This document shows, one piece after another, positions 26,879 to 36,359 of a DNA stretch of 64,000 bases. The notes below the pieces were generated by a model, which saw nothing but the letters and a program-made list of their open reading frames with translations, ran no database searches and was not told where the DNA came from. The stretch is from Brachybacterium halotolerans (GTDB lineage: Bacteria; Actinomycetota; Actinomycetes; Actinomycetales; Dermabacteraceae), in NCBI RefSeq assembly GCF_016623465.1, contig NZ_JAEDAJ010000001.1, positions 627,963 to 691,962 on the forward strand. Reading direction: 5' to 3'. The position numbers and the translations under genes are program-made. The stretch's first letter is position 1. Every line of letters starts with the position of its first letter.

Positions 26879-27790
26879 TCATCTCGTGCTGGGGGTGGAC
26901 GGGTCGGCGCGGAGGGCGACCAGGAAGCGGTCGCGGTCGGTGAGGTCGCGGACCGTGCGGATGTCGGTGAACGAGCCCGTGCCATGGGCGAGGGCTCGCG
27001 TCGAGGAGCCCTGCACGTCGGCGTGCTCCATCACGAGCAGACCGCCGGGGCGCAGCAGGCGCGCGGCGAGCGCGACCACGGAGCGGGGCACGTCGAGTCC
27101 GTCCTCTCCCCCGCCGAACAGCGCGCGGGCCGGATCGTGCTCGCGCACCTCCTGATCACGGGGGATCGCATCGGCGGGGATGTAGGGCGGGTTCGCGAGC
27201 ACCGCGTCGACGCCGCCGGCGAGGGCGCCGAGGCCGGCCTCGGGGTCCGCGAGCAGACGCGCGTCCTCCACGTCGCCCGCGCGGACTGCTCCCCGCTCCG
27301 GGTCCACGGCCGCGAGGTTCTGCTCGGCCAGGTCCCGGGCGGCGGGGTCGATCTCGACGGCGAGGACGCGAGCTGCGGGCATCTCGTCGAGGACGGCGGC
27401 GGCGAGGGCGCCGCTCCCGGTGCAGAGGTCCACGACCGTGCGCACGTCGTGCGACCGCGCGTGCTCGAGGAGCAGATCGATCGCGAGCTCGGTCTCCGGG
27501 CGCGGGATGAACACGCCGGGAGCGGTGGCGAGCTGGAGGCGGCGGAACGGGGCGCGGCCGAGGATCAGCTGCAGGGGCTCTCTGCGCTCGCGGCGGGCCA
27601 CGAGCTCCTCGAGGCGCGCGTCGAAGTCCTCCGGGAGCGCATCGAGCATGACCAGCGGCCCGTCGGCGCGCGCTGCGGCCTCGATGAGCGTGCGGGACTC
27701 GGCGCTCGAGGACACGATGCCGGCCTCGCCCAGACGGGCGGTCGTGCGCGACAGCGCGCTGCGCAGGCGCATCCGCACGTCGTCGCTCAC
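26879..27790 (-). CDS. prmC: Release factor glutamine methyltransferase
   Basis: 303 aa, GTG start overlapping the prfA stop by 4 nt (GTGA). It methylates the Gln of the GGQ motif in RF1/RF2. The SAM-binding region [16 protein letters not shown], the catalytic NPPYIP, and the N-terminal helical substrate-recognition domain ([31 protein letters not shown]) are all visible. Its substrate RF1 is encoded immediately upstream. Confidence 0.96.
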   Translation of the reverse strand: MSDDVRMRLRSALSRTTARLGEAGIVSSSAESRTLIEAAARADGPLVMLDALPEDFDARLEELVARRERREPLQLILGRAPFRRLQLATAPGVFIPRPETELAIDLLLEHARSHDVRTVVDLCTGSGALAAAVLDEMPAARVLAVEIDPAARDLAEQNLAAVDPERGAVRAGDVEDARLLADPEAGLGALAGGVDAVLANPPYIPADAIPRDQEVREHDPARALFGGGEDGLDVPRSVVALAARLLRPGGLLVMEHADVQGSSTRALAHGTGSFTDIRTVRDLTDRDRFLVALRADPSTPSTR

Positions 27791-28968
27791 AGCTCCCCCT
27801 CGGCGGCGTCGCGCAGGCGCTGCTCGGCCTCGGCGCGGCGGGAGGAGTCGATGAGGGCGTCGAGGTCGCCCGCGAGGACGGCCTCGAGGTTGCCGGCCTT
27901 GAAGCCGGTGCGGTGGTCGGTCACCCGCGACTCGGGGAAGTTGTACGTGCGGATCCGCTCGGAGCGGTCGACGGTGCGCACCTGGGAGCGGCGGCTCGCG
28001 GAGGCCTCGGCATCCTGCGCGGCGCGGCGCGCCTCGAGCAGGCGCGAGCGCAGGATCCGCATCGCCTGCTCGCGGTTCTGCAGCTGGCTCTTCTCGTTCT
28101 GGCAGGAGACGACGATGCCGGTGGGCAGGTGGGTGATGCGCACGGCGGAGTCCGTCGTGTTCACGCTCTGCCCGCCCGGCCCGGAGGAGCGGAAGACGTC
28201 GATGCGCAGGTTCGCCGAGGCCATCTGCTCGGCGAGCAGCTCCGCCTCGTCGGTCTCGTCGGCCTCGGGCATCACCAGGACGCCGACGGCGGAGGTGTGG
28301 ATGCGACCGGCGGACTCGGTGACCGGCACGCGCTGGACCCGGTGGACGCCGCCCTCGTGCTTGAGGTGCGCCCAGACGCCGACGGCCGCTCCCCCGCCGG
28401 CACCGCCTGTCGCGCCACCGGTCCCGACCCCGCCGCCGACGGCGGACGAGCCCGCCCGGATCGAGAGGGTCGCGTCCTTGATGCCGCCCAGGTCGGAGTC
28501 GGTGGAGTCGATGACCTCGAGCGTCCAGCCCCGGGAGAGCGCGTACTGCCGGTACATGCGCAGCATCTCCGCGGCGAACAGGGCGGATTCCTCGCCGCCG
28601 GCGCCCGCTTTGATCTCCATGAGCACGTCCCGGGAGTCGTCCTCGTCGCGCGGGGCGAGAAGCTCTCGCAGGTGCTCGCGGAGGGTCGCGACGCGCTCGG
28701 CGTCCCGCTCGGCCTCGGCCGCGAACTCGGGGTCCTCTGCGGCGAGCTCGCGCGCGGCGTCGCGGTCCTCGGCCGCGCCGCGCAGGTCGCGCAGCGCAGT
28801 GACGATCTGGTCGACCTCGGCGTAGCGGCGCCCCACGCGGCGGGCGCGGGAGGCGTCGGCATGCAGGGCGGGGTCCGCCATGCGCCGCTGCAGCTCGGCG
28901 TGCTCGGCCTCGAGGGCGCTCAGCCGCTCGAGCGGGAGGCCGTCGAGGTCATCAGCGGGATGCGCCAC
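27787..28968 (-). CDS. prfA: Peptide chain release factor 1, with a Gly-rich insertion
   Basis: 393 aa. RF1 ends translation at UAA/UAG. The GGQ loop ([18 protein letters not shown]) is intact, and a PVT tripeptide occurs in [11 protein letters not shown]. The usual beta strand before [14 protein letters not shown] is split by about 20-25 residues of Gly/Ala/Thr (genomic 28380-28455). This is in an otherwise invariant part of domain 2, and the family is normally about 355-360 aa. It follows rpmE and precedes prmC. Confidence 0.96.
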   Translation of the reverse strand: MAHPADDLDGLPLERLSALEAEHAELQRRMADPALHADASRARRVGRRYAEVDQIVTALRDLRGAAEDRDAARELAAEDPEFAAEAERDAERVATLREHLRELLAPRDEDDSRDVLMEIKAGAGGEESALFAAEMLRMYRQYALSRGWTLEVIDSTDSDLGGIKDATLSIRAGSSAVGGGVGTGGATGGAGGGAAVGVWAHLKHEGGVHRVQRVPVTESAGRIHTSAVGVLVMPEADETDEAELLAEQMASANLRIDVFRSSGPGGQSVNTTDSAVRITHLPTGIVVSCQNEKSQLQNREQAMRILRSRLLEARRAAQDAEASASRRSQVRTVDRSERIRTYNFPESRVTDHRTGFKAGNLEAVLAGDLDALIDSSRRAEAEQRLRDAAEGEL

Positions 28969-29034
28969 GGCCTCTCCTCGGATCAGAACACCGGCAGGAT
29001 CTTGTCATCGCCGGGCCGGGAGGCCGGATGACAC

Positions 29035-29070
29035 GACACCGGCGGCTCCCCAGGGGAAACCGCCGGTGTC
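29035..29070 (-). terminator. Hairpin terminator downstream of rpmE
   Basis: A perfect 11-bp stem GACACCGGCGG / CCGCCGGTGTC with a 14-nt loop begins just after the rpmE stop. The T-run is weak. It may only attenuate read-through into prfA, whose start is about 65 nt further. Confidence 0.65.
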
Positions 29071-29080
29071 GGAAGCGCTG

Positions 29081-29293
29081 TTACTTGGACTTCTTGCCGT
29101 AGCGGGCCTCGAAGCGGGCCACGCGACCGCCGGTGTCCAGGATCTTCTGCTTGCCCGTGTAGAACGGGTGGCATGCGGAGCAGACCTCGGCGCGGATCTC
29201 GCCGTCGCCCTTGGTGCTGCGGGTGGTGAACGTGTTGCCGCAGGTGCAGGTCACCTGGGTCACGTGATAATCCGGGTGGATGTTCGCCTTCAT
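29081..29293 (-). CDS. rpmE: 50S ribosomal protein L31 (zinc-binding form)
   Basis: 70 aa from ATG 29293, preceded by [24 protein letters not shown] begins the family. Cysteines at CTCGN and CSACHPF form the zinc ribbon, so this is the C+ type L31. The longer open frame to 29389 is not conserved. In M. tuberculosis rho lies directly upstream of rpmE; here a 7-kb sugar locus separates them. Confidence 0.97.
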   Translation of the reverse strand: MKANIHPDYHVTQVTCTCGNTFTTRSTKGDGEIRAEVCSACHPFYTGKQKILDTGGRVARFEARYGKKSK

Positions 29294-29444
29294 GATCTCT
29301 CCTTCGTGAGGTCGCTGGGTCGGTGCCCGACGGGCGCCGTGAACCAGAACCGACGCCCGATTGTGCCACGTGCGCGCGAGCGGGCACACCCCTCGGCGCG
29401 CGGGGGTGACGAACTCCCCACGGGGCGCCCGGCCCGTCCCGCTC

Positions 29445-30452
29445 TCAGGCGGACTCGCGGACCACGAGCCGGTAGGGCACGGTGCGCGCGGCCCCGCCGT
29501 CTGCCGCGCTCAGCCGTCCGGTGAACAGCCCGTCCACGAGGTCGACCGCTTCGCGGGCCACGGCCTCGAGGTCGACGCCGATGGTCGTGAGCTCGGGAGA
29601 GACCAGCTCCCCCAGCGTGAGCCCGTCGACGCCCGTGACGCGCACGTCCTCGGGCACGTTCAGGCCTCGGGTGCGCAGTGCCTTGAGCACCTGCAGGGCG
29701 TGCACGTCGTTCCAGGCCATGAGGGTGTCCGCGCCGGCATCGAGAGCGGCCTCGACCTGCGCCGGGATGCCGTCCGCCGACGCCGGGACGAGGTCCACCG
29801 CATCGATCTGCCGGCCGACGGCCTCCCGCATCTGGTGCGCGCGGCGGCTCTCCCCGTCCTGGGCGCTGTCGAGCACGGCGACGCGCGCGGCGCCGGACCT
29901 CCTCAGGTGTGCGGCGAGCTCGGACATCGCGTCCTCCTCCGCGAAGCGCACGCCCGCACCGTCGGCCTCCTGGAGGTCTAGGCGCACGAGCGGCATGCGC
30001 GCGGGGACGATCTCGTCGGCGTCGGCCGGGAGGCTGTAGCCCAGCAGGGCGTCGGCCCGGCGCACGAGCTCGGTCGCAATCGCCTCGGCCTCCGCTCCGT
30101 TCTCGGTCTCGGCGACGACGACGTTCCAGCCGCGCCGTGCGCTCTCGCGGATCACGGCGGCGGCGATCTCCGGGAAGAACGTGTTGGTGAGCTCGTTGAC
30201 CAGCAGGCCCAGCGTGGGCGGCCCCTGGGAGACGAGACCGCGCCCGAAGCGCGAGGGCCGGTAGTTCAGCTCCTCGGCCGCTGCGAGCACGCGCTCGCGG
30301 GTGTCGGGGCTGATGCCGGGCATGTCGTTCATGGCCCGGGTGACCGTCTGCCGCGAGACGCCGGCGAGCGTGGCGACGTCGACGATGGTGGCGCGCCGGG
30401 CGCCCGTCGTCCGGTCCGTCCGCGCACCGGCGCTCTCACGGCTTCTGCTCAC
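29445..30452 (-). CDS. LacI-family transcriptional regulator
   Basis: 335 aa from GTG 30452, overlapping the stop of the oxidoreductase fusion by 4 nt. The LacI helix-turn-helix is at residues about 21-45 ([22 protein letters not shown]), followed by the hinge helix region and a periplasmic-binding-type effector domain ending [12 protein letters not shown]-like. It almost certainly binds the two CG-centred palindromes at 32638 and 32856 and represses both the divergent transporter and its own operon. The effector is an unknown sugar. Confidence 0.92.
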   Translation of the reverse strand: MSRSRESAGARTDRTTGARRATIVDVATLAGVSRQTVTRAMNDMPGISPDTRERVLAAAEELNYRPSRFGRGLVSQGPPTLGLLVNELTNTFFPEIAAAVIRESARRGWNVVVAETENGAEAEAIATELVRRADALLGYSLPADADEIVPARMPLVRLDLQEADGAGVRFAEEDAMSELAAHLRRSGAARVAVLDSAQDGESRRAHQMREAVGRQIDAVDLVPASADGIPAQVEAALDAGADTLMAWNDVHALQVLKALRTRGLNVPEDVRVTGVDGLTLGELVSPELTTIGVDLEAVAREAVDLVDGLFTGRLSAADGGAARTVPYRLVVRESA

Positions 30453-32533
30453 GCAACGTCCTCCCGAAGATCCAGCCACGCGACCTGCTCGGGGGTCAGC
30501 TGCACCGAGAGGCCTTCCATAGAGGATCGCATCTCCGCGATGGAGCGGGGGCCGAACAGCGGGAACGTGGGGAACGGCTGGGCGAGCACGTAAGCGAGCG
30601 CGATCGCGGTGGGCGGCACGCCGAACTCGCGGGCGAGGGTGCGGGCGCGCTCGAGGCGCTCGAAGTTGCCGTCGGAGTAGTAGCAGCGCACGAGCTCGGC
30701 GTCCGAGCGGTCCTCGGGCGCGGCGCGGCCGGTGAAGAAGCCCCGCGCCTGCGAGGACCAGGGGAAGAGCGGGATCTTCCGCTCCTCGAGCCAGGCCTTC
30801 GAGTCCGGGTCGGTCGCGTGCACGCAGCCGGCCCAGGGGACGTCGAGCGCCTCGGCGAGGCCGAAGTGGTTGCTCAGCACGCTGAAGCCCTGCCTGCCGT
30901 GGGCCGCGGCGTACGCGTTCGCCTCGTCGACGCGCGCGGGCGTCCAGTTCGACCCGCCGAACGCACGGATCCGACCTGCCTCGAGGTGCTCGTTGAGCAC
31001 GTCGACGAACTCGCCGACGGGGATGTCGAGGTTGTCCCTGTGCATCATGTAGAGATCCGCGTAGTCGGTCTGCTGGCGCTCGAGCGACTCCAGCAGCTGG
31101 CGGCTCAGGGACGCGGGGTCGCAGTGCGGGGTGTGCGCACCCTTGGTGATCACCACGACGTCCTCGCGGATGCCGCGATTCGTGATCCACTGGCCGAGCT
31201 GCACCTCGTGGTGACCGCCGCCGTAGATGTATGCGGAGTCGAAGGTGGTGCCGCCGGCCTCGACGAAGGCGTCGAACAGGGCGGAGGCATGGGCGAGGTT
31301 CGGCTGGTTGTCGCAGCCCATGACCAGGCGGGAGATCCTCTTGCCGACCCCCGGGATCTCGCCGTAGGGCATGACGGGGTGCTCGCCGTCCTCCCGCACG
31401 CGCAGCGGGGCGCCGGAGACGGTGGGGATCGCGGAGTCCTCACGCTCGAACGGATAGCGCAGGCCGATCTGCTCGCGCCAGTCGTCGAGCGCGCGGGCCT
31501 GGCCGAGGCTCACCTCGAGGTCGAGCTCGGGCACCTCGGACCGTCCCGCGGAGACGGCGCGGGCGAGAGCATCCGCTTCCAGTGCGTAGGGGTGGGCGTG
31601 CTCCACACGGATCTCGCGCGGCTCCTCCCCCACCACGTCGAGGTGGATCACGGTGTCCTCCCCGAGCGTCCACGGATCCTCGAGACGGATCACGCCCCGG
31701 CTGCCGGTGATGGTCGCGGACTGCGGGTCCGCCAGGCGCACACCGGTGCGCAGGCTCGCGGTGGCGCCGCCAGGGAAGGTGAGCTCCGCGCTCGCCCACT
31801 CGTCGACGCCCGTCGGGCCGACGGTGCCTGCGGCGGAGAGCGAGGCGGGCTCGACGGCGGTGCGCCCGGCGGCGGCCCCGGCGACCAGGCGCGCGAAGGA
31901 CAGCGGGTAGCAGCCGACGTCGAGGATCCCGCCGCCGGCGATCTGCGGATCGAACAGACGGCCCTCGCGCGCCCCGGTGTCGAAGGAGAACGAGGCGTCG
32001 ACGTGCGCGAGCTCGCCGATCGCGCCCTCGCGCACGAGGTCGAGCACCTGGAGGGTCTGCGGATGGAAGCGGTACATGAAGGCCTCGAGCAGCACGCGCC
32101 CGGTGCGGCGGGCGACGTCCGCGACGGCCATCGCGGTGCCGTGGTTCGCCGCCAGAGGCTTCTCGCACAGCACGTGCTTGCCGGCCTCGAGTGCGGCGAT
32201 GCTCAGGCGCGCGTGCTCGGTGTGCACCGTGGAGACGTACACGGCGTCGACCGCGTCGGAGGCCAGCACCTCCTCGTAGGTGCCGATCACGGCGCCCGGG
32301 TCCTCCGCGATGCCGAACTCGCGCGCGAACTCGTGGGCCCGCTCCGGGTCGCGACTGCCCGCGCCCACGAGCACGCCGAGCTCGCTGTGCGGCAGCTGGC
32401 CCGCGAAGCGACGGGCGATCGAGCCGGGGCCGAGCACGGCCCAGCGCAGGCGGGCGGTGTCATTAGGCGCGGCAGATGCCGGGCGCTCCGTGCTGCTGTC
32501 GTCGTGGATGGGGGCGCTGCTGTCGGTGCTCAT
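30449..32533 (-). CDS. Fusion of Gfo/Idh/MocA oxidoreductase and aldo/keto reductase
   Basis: 694 aa. Residues about 25-350 are a Gfo/Idh/MocA enzyme: Rossmann WAVLGPGSIARRFAG, the NAD-binding CEKPLA motif, and the EAFMYRFHPQ and GGGILDVGCYPLSFAR segments. Residues about 375-694 are an aldo/keto reductase: TFDSAYIYGGG with the catalytic Asp/Tyr pair, VVITKGAH with Lys, LYMMHRD with His, and a C-terminal cofactor region. Both halves look catalytically complete, which suggests consecutive redox steps on one sugar or polyol. ATG 32533 was chosen over a longer frame because the operator region lies upstream. lacI is coupled to its stop, and the transporter is divergent. Confidence 0.88.
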   Translation of the reverse strand: MSTDSSAPIHDDSSTERPASAAPNDTARLRWAVLGPGSIARRFAGQLPHSELGVLVGAGSRDPERAHEFAREFGIAEDPGAVIGTYEEVLASDAVDAVYVSTVHTEHARLSIAALEAGKHVLCEKPLAANHGTAMAVADVARRTGRVLLEAFMYRFHPQTLQVLDLVREGAIGELAHVDASFSFDTGAREGRLFDPQIAGGGILDVGCYPLSFARLVAGAAAGRTAVEPASLSAAGTVGPTGVDEWASAELTFPGGATASLRTGVRLADPQSATITGSRGVIRLEDPWTLGEDTVIHLDVVGEEPREIRVEHAHPYALEADALARAVSAGRSEVPELDLEVSLGQARALDDWREQIGLRYPFEREDSAIPTVSGAPLRVREDGEHPVMPYGEIPGVGKRISRLVMGCDNQPNLAHASALFDAFVEAGGTTFDSAYIYGGGHHEVQLGQWITNRGIREDVVVITKGAHTPHCDPASLSRQLLESLERQQTDYADLYMMHRDNLDIPVGEFVDVLNEHLEAGRIRAFGGSNWTPARVDEANAYAAAHGRQGFSVLSNHFGLAEALDVPWAGCVHATDPDSKAWLEERKIPLFPWSSQARGFFTGRAAPEDRSDAELVRCYYSDGNFERLERARTLAREFGVPPTAIALAYVLAQPFPTFPLFGPRSIAEMRSSMEGLSVQLTPEQVAWLDLREDVA

Positions 32534-32637
32534 GGATGCGACCTCGCTGTCGAAGGGTGGGGAGCTGCGGAAGGCGGGTGCTGCGGGCGGATGCCGGACG
32601 AGGGCCGCACCGGGACCGCCGCGACCCGTCGGTGATG

Positions 32638-32651
32638 CGTGAACGTTCACG
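32638..32651. promoter_or_regulatory. LacI-type operator upstream of the oxidoreductase-lacI operon
   Basis: CGTGAACGTTCACG is a perfect 14-bp palindrome with a central CG, the usual LacI/GalR operator form. It lies 105 bp upstream of the minus-strand fusion gene. The same core recurs 218 bp away near the divergent transporter promoter. Confidence 0.85.
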
Positions 32652-32815
32652 ACAGGGATCACGCTACACGTCCACCGGCCGCGGCGCCATGCCTCGCGGA
32701 TCTCCACCCGGGTGCGAAGACCCCCTGGGGGACCCCGGACCGGCCGCGCAGCGATGCACAGAAGAGCCGCCCTGTGTCCGGTCGGCGCCGCGAGGTCCAC
32801 GGACGGCTGTGACCC

Positions 32816-32844
32816 TTGACACTCTCGGGGGCGGATGCCATAGT
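32816..32844 (+). promoter_or_regulatory. Promoter of the sugar ABC transporter operon
   Basis: A -35 box TTGACA (32816-32821), a 17-bp spacer and a -10 box CATAGT (32839-32844) form the best sigma-70-type promoter I can see in the window. The predicted start point is near 32851, a few bases before the second operator, so a bound repressor would block initiation. Confidence 0.75.
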
Positions 32845-32855
32845 CCAGGCCAGCT

Positions 32856-32867
32856 GTGAACGTTCAC
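32856..32867. promoter_or_regulatory. LacI-type operator overlapping the transporter start region
   Basis: GTGAACGTTCAC repeats the palindrome core found at 32638-32651. It begins about 12 bp downstream of the -10 box and 36 bp upstream of the binding-protein start. Two equal sites 218 bp apart could allow looping. Confidence 0.85.
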
Positions 32868-32902
32868 GGCCCTGATCGCCTGCTCGATGACGAGGAGAGC
32901 CC

Positions 32903-34195
32903 ATGCACCCACCCACACGACGACACGTCCTGCGAGGCCTCGGCCTGGCGGGGCTGGCAGCGGGAGGACTGGCCGCCTGCGGCTCCTCCCCCACGATCTC
33001 CGACGACCCCGACGAGCTGGTCATGTGGTACTGGAACCGGTCCGCCAGCCCGAAACTCCTCGAGCAGGCCGCGAAGAACGTCCCCGGCACCGATCGGCAC
33101 GTGCGCGCCGACGTCATCGGCACCACCTTCGACACCAAGCTGCGCACGAGCCTCGCGGGCGGCGCCTACATCCCGGACATCACGTACATCAACTCGAACA
33201 ACGCCCTCTACTTCCGCAACGAGCACCAGTTCCTGGACATGAACGACCTGGGGGCCGCCCAGCACGCGGACGACTACTACGAGTGGAAGTGGAAGCTCGG
33301 GATCACCCCCGAGGAGCGCTTCTGCTTCTTCCCTCTCGACATCGGCCCCACCGGCTTCTACTACCGCCAGGACGTGTTCGAGAAGGCGGGCCTGCCGACG
33401 GAACCGGACGAGGTCTCCGCAGCGGTCTCGACGTGGAAGGAGTGGATCGCACTCGGCGCCGAGCTCCGGAAGGCGACCGGCTCCGCGCTCGTCAACACCG
33501 CGCAGTCCATCTACGAGCAGTTCCTCAACGCGAGTCCCGAGCGCTACCTCGACGCCGAGGACACGCCCCTGTACACGGCCGAGGGCTCGGCGGTGCGCGA
33601 GGCCTGGGACACGGCCGTCGCCGCGATCGACGCGCACATCACGGCGGGGATCCCGGACGCCCGCGGCACGGACCAGAACGCCGCGTGGTCCAGCGGGAAG
33701 ACCGCCGGCCACGTGAACGCCTCGTGGTGGTCCCAGATCATCCAGGAGTCCGCGCCCGACTCCGCGGGCCTCTGGCGCCTGGCCGACCAGCCCGTGCGCC
33801 CGGGGAACTCAGGAGGCTCCTTCGCCGCCATCCCCCACACCTGCAATGACCCGGAAGCCGCCTTCGCCTTCATCCGCTGGATCAACACCCCGGACCACCA
33901 GGCCGAGGCCTACAACGACGTCCAGCTCTTCCCCTCAGCACCAGCCTCCTACGAGAGCGGCACCATGAAGTACGCCGGCGACTTCTTCGGGGACCAGGAT
34001 CCGCTCGCCTTCTTCTCGCACGCCGCCGAGCAGGTGCCGGAATCGTTCATCAGCACGTGGGAGAGCGTCGTCTCCGGCAGCTTCACCCTCGAGATCACCA
34101 ACGTCGAGACCGCCGGCAAGGACCCGGACCGCGCATGGGCCGATGCGATCGCCGCCGCCGAGAAGGCACTGCGCAAACGAGGAGTCCAGCGATGA
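32903..34195 (+). CDS. Sugar ABC transporter substrate-binding lipoprotein
   Basis: 430 aa. The N-terminus has twin Arg (RRHVLRGLGLAGLAAGG) and the lipobox LAAC, so it is exported and lipid-anchored. The remainder is a family-1 extracellular solute-binding protein (VMWYWNRSASPKLLEQAAK, IPDITYINSNNALYFR, FPLDIGPTGFYYRQDVFEKAGLP). Repeated Trp/Tyr residues suit sugar stacking. It heads an operon with two permeases, overlapping the first by 4 nt. The ligand is unknown. No ATPase gene is present, so a shared MsmK-type ATPase elsewhere probably energises it. Confidence 0.92.
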   Translation: MHPPTRRHVLRGLGLAGLAAGGLAACGSSPTISDDPDELVMWYWNRSASPKLLEQAAKNVPGTDRHVRADVIGTTFDTKLRTSLAGGAYIPDITYINSNNALYFRNEHQFLDMNDLGAAQHADDYYEWKWKLGITPEERFCFFPLDIGPTGFYYRQDVFEKAGLPTEPDEVSAAVSTWKEWIALGAELRKATGSALVNTAQSIYEQFLNASPERYLDAEDTPLYTAEGSAVREAWDTAVAAIDAHITAGIPDARGTDQNAAWSSGKTAGHVNASWWSQIIQESAPDSAGLWRLADQPVRPGNSGGSFAAIPHTCNDPEAAFAFIRWINTPDHQAEAYNDVQLFPSAPASYESGTMKYAGDFFGDQDPLAFFSHAAEQVPESFISTWESVVSGSFTLEITNVETAGKDPDRAWADAIAAAEKALRKRGVQR

Positions 34196-35178
34196 GCGTC
34201 ATGACCACTCCCCCGCCCGTCGACGCGGCCAGGCCCTCCACCGCGGCCGTCCCGCGCACCCGGGCCCTCGGCTGGAGAGGAGTGCTCTCCCACTGGCCGC
34301 AGTACGTCGCGATCGCCCCGTTCTACGTGCTCTTCCTCGTGTTCGGGCTGTTCCCCATCGTGTTCTCGATCGTGCTCTCCTTCACCGACTGGGACGGCAT
34401 GGGCGAGATCCGCTTCGCCGGGCTCTCCCAGTACATCTACCTCGTCCAGGACTCCCGGTTCTGGAACGCGGTCGCGAACACGTTCATCATCTGGTTCCTC
34501 TCCACGGTCCCGATGCTGTTCCTGGCGCTCGTCATCGCGTTCCTGCTGCACCAGAACATCCGCTTCCGCGGGTTCTACCGGGTGGCCTTCTTCCTGCCGA
34601 ACGTCACCAGCATGGTCGCGATGGCGATCGTCTTCGGGTCGGTGTTCTCCGACTCCTTCGGACTCGTCAATTCGGCGCTGACCGCCCTGCACGTCGACTC
34701 CGTGCCCTGGCTCTCGAGCAGCCTGGGCATCAAGGTCACCATCGCCGTCATGGTGATCTGGCGGTTCACCGGCTACAACGCGATCATCTACCTCGCCGGG
34801 CTCCAGTCGATCCCGACGGACCTGTACGACGCAGCGAAGACCGACGGCGCCTCGACCTGGCAGATCTTCACCCGCGTGACGATCCCGATGCTGCGGCCGA
34901 TCATCCTGTTCACCGTCATCACCTCGACCGTCGGCGGGCTGAGCCTGTTCACCGAGCCGCAGGTGCTCCTCGGCGACGCCGGCGGCAACGGCGAGGCCGG
35001 CATGACCATCGTGCTCTACCAGTACAACCAGGCGTTCACGCAGTTCGACTTCGGCTACGGCTCGGCCATCGCCTGGGCCCTCTTCGTCCTCGCCTCCGTG
35101 TTCGCGATCATCAACTGGCGCCTGCTCAGCGAGCGCAGGGACGCGCCCCGTCGGACCGGCAGGAAGGCACGCTCATGA
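34192..35178 (+). CDS. Sugar ABC transporter permease (MalF/UgpA type)
   Basis: 328 aa, ATG 34192 overlapping the binding-protein stop (ATGA). There are six main transmembrane helices, with a first after a 35-residue cytoplasmic N-terminus. The EAA loop is ipTDLYDAAKTDGASTWQIF followed by RVTIPMLRP, the docking site for the ATPase. Partner of the following permease. Confidence 0.94.
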   Translation: MSVMTTPPPVDAARPSTAAVPRTRALGWRGVLSHWPQYVAIAPFYVLFLVFGLFPIVFSIVLSFTDWDGMGEIRFAGLSQYIYLVQDSRFWNAVANTFIIWFLSTVPMLFLALVIAFLLHQNIRFRGFYRVAFFLPNVTSMVAMAIVFGSVFSDSFGLVNSALTALHVDSVPWLSSSLGIKVTIAVMVIWRFTGYNAIIYLAGLQSIPTDLYDAAKTDGASTWQIFTRVTIPMLRPIILFTVITSTVGGLSLFTEPQVLLGDAGGNGEAGMTIVLYQYNQAFTQFDFGYGSAIAWALFVLASVFAIINWRLLSERRDAPRRTGRKARS

Positions 35179-36113
35179 CCACCGCTGATTCCACCCGCAC
35201 CTCCGGACCCGAGGCACCGGGAGGCCCGGCGGAGCCGCGCTCGAACGACCGGCCGGGACTGCGGACCTCGGGCGACCGGGCCGCGATCGCGCGCGCCCGC
35301 CTCGAGAAGGTGATCACGCATCTGCTGATCCTCGTCGGCGTCGTGCTGTCGGTGTTCCCGTTCTACTGGCTCGCGGTGATGTCGACGTCGACGACCGCGC
35401 AGATCTTCGGGTACCCGCCGCGTCTCACCTTCGGCACGAGCTTCGCGGAGAACCTGAGGAACCTGTTCTCGAGCGTGGACATCCTCTCCGCGCTCGTGAA
35501 CACGATCATCGTGTCCGCGCTGTGCGCCGTGCTGGTGATGTTCTTCGACTCCCTCGCCGCCTTCGCCTTCGCGAAGTACGACTTCCCTGGGAAGAACGCC
35601 CTGTTCGTGCTGATGATCGCGACCTTCCTGATCCCCGGCAGCCTGTCGCTGGTGCCGAGCTTCATCCTCATGTCGAAGATCGGCTGGGTGGGGACGCTGC
35701 AGGCGCTCATCGTCCCGGGCGCCGCGAACGCCTTCGGGATCTTCCTGCTGCGGCAGATGGCGAGCTCGTCCATCCCCGACGAGCTCGTGGAGTCCGCGCG
35801 GATCGACGGCGCCGGCTTCTTCACCATCTACCGCCGGATCGGCGTGCCGATGATGCGCGGCGGCCTCGCGTTCCTGGGCATCTTCACGTTCATCACCGCA
35901 TGGAACGACTACGTGTGGCCGTTGATCGTGCTGGTCGACCCGAATCGCCAGACCCTGCAGACCGCCCTGCAGAACCTCAACTCGCTGTACCTCACGGACT
36001 ACGGGATGGTCATGGCGGGCGCGCTGGTCAGCGTGCTGCCGCTCATCGGGGTCTTCATCATCGGCTCGCGCCACTTCATCGCGAACATCGCGGCGGGCGC
36101 GATCAAGGGATGA
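35175..36113 (+). CDS. Sugar ABC transporter permease (MalG/UgpE type)
   Basis: 312 aa from ATG 35175, overlapping the first permease by 4 nt. It has six transmembrane helices and the EAA motif ELVESARIDGAGFFTIYRRI followed by GVPMMRGG. A charged, Pro/Gly-rich N-terminus of about 45 residues precedes helix 1. Its 3' end is followed by tandem copies of its own stop-codon region and then by the G/C-only tract. Confidence 0.94.
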   Translation: MTTADSTRTSGPEAPGGPAEPRSNDRPGLRTSGDRAAIARARLEKVITHLLILVGVVLSVFPFYWLAVMSTSTTAQIFGYPPRLTFGTSFAENLRNLFSSVDILSALVNTIIVSALCAVLVMFFDSLAAFAFAKYDFPGKNALFVLMIATFLIPGSLSLVPSFILMSKIGWVGTLQALIVPGAANAFGIFLLRQMASSSIPDELVESARIDGAGFFTIYRRIGVPMMRGGLAFLGIFTFITAWNDYVWPLIVLVDPNRQTLQTALQNLNSLYLTDYGMVMAGALVSVLPLIGVFIIGSRHFIANIAAGAIKG

Positions 36114-36145
36114 CGGAGCCGGGATGACGGATCCGGAATGACGAA

Positions 36146-36151
<6 letters not shown>
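36111..36151 (+). repeat. Tandem 14-bp repeats starting at the permease stop codon
   Basis: Units TGACGGAGCCGGGA, TGACGGATCCGGAA and TGACGAAGCGGGG follow each other; the first TGA is the stop codon of the second permease. The repeats lead directly into the G/C-only tract. Confidence 0.8.
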
Positions 36152-36313
<162 letters not shown>

Positions 36314-36320
36314 TCGTCGA

Positions 36321-36334
36321 CCCGGATATCCGGG
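36321..36334. terminator. Palindrome downstream of rho
   Basis: CCCGGATATCCGGG is a perfect 14-bp palindrome 26-39 bp past the rho stop. A further GGGC/GCCC pair lies closer to the gene. It may form part of a rho/permease bidirectional terminator. No T-run. Confidence 0.35.
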
Positions 36335-36359
36335 CCAAGGAGCCCGCTCCCCGGGGAGG

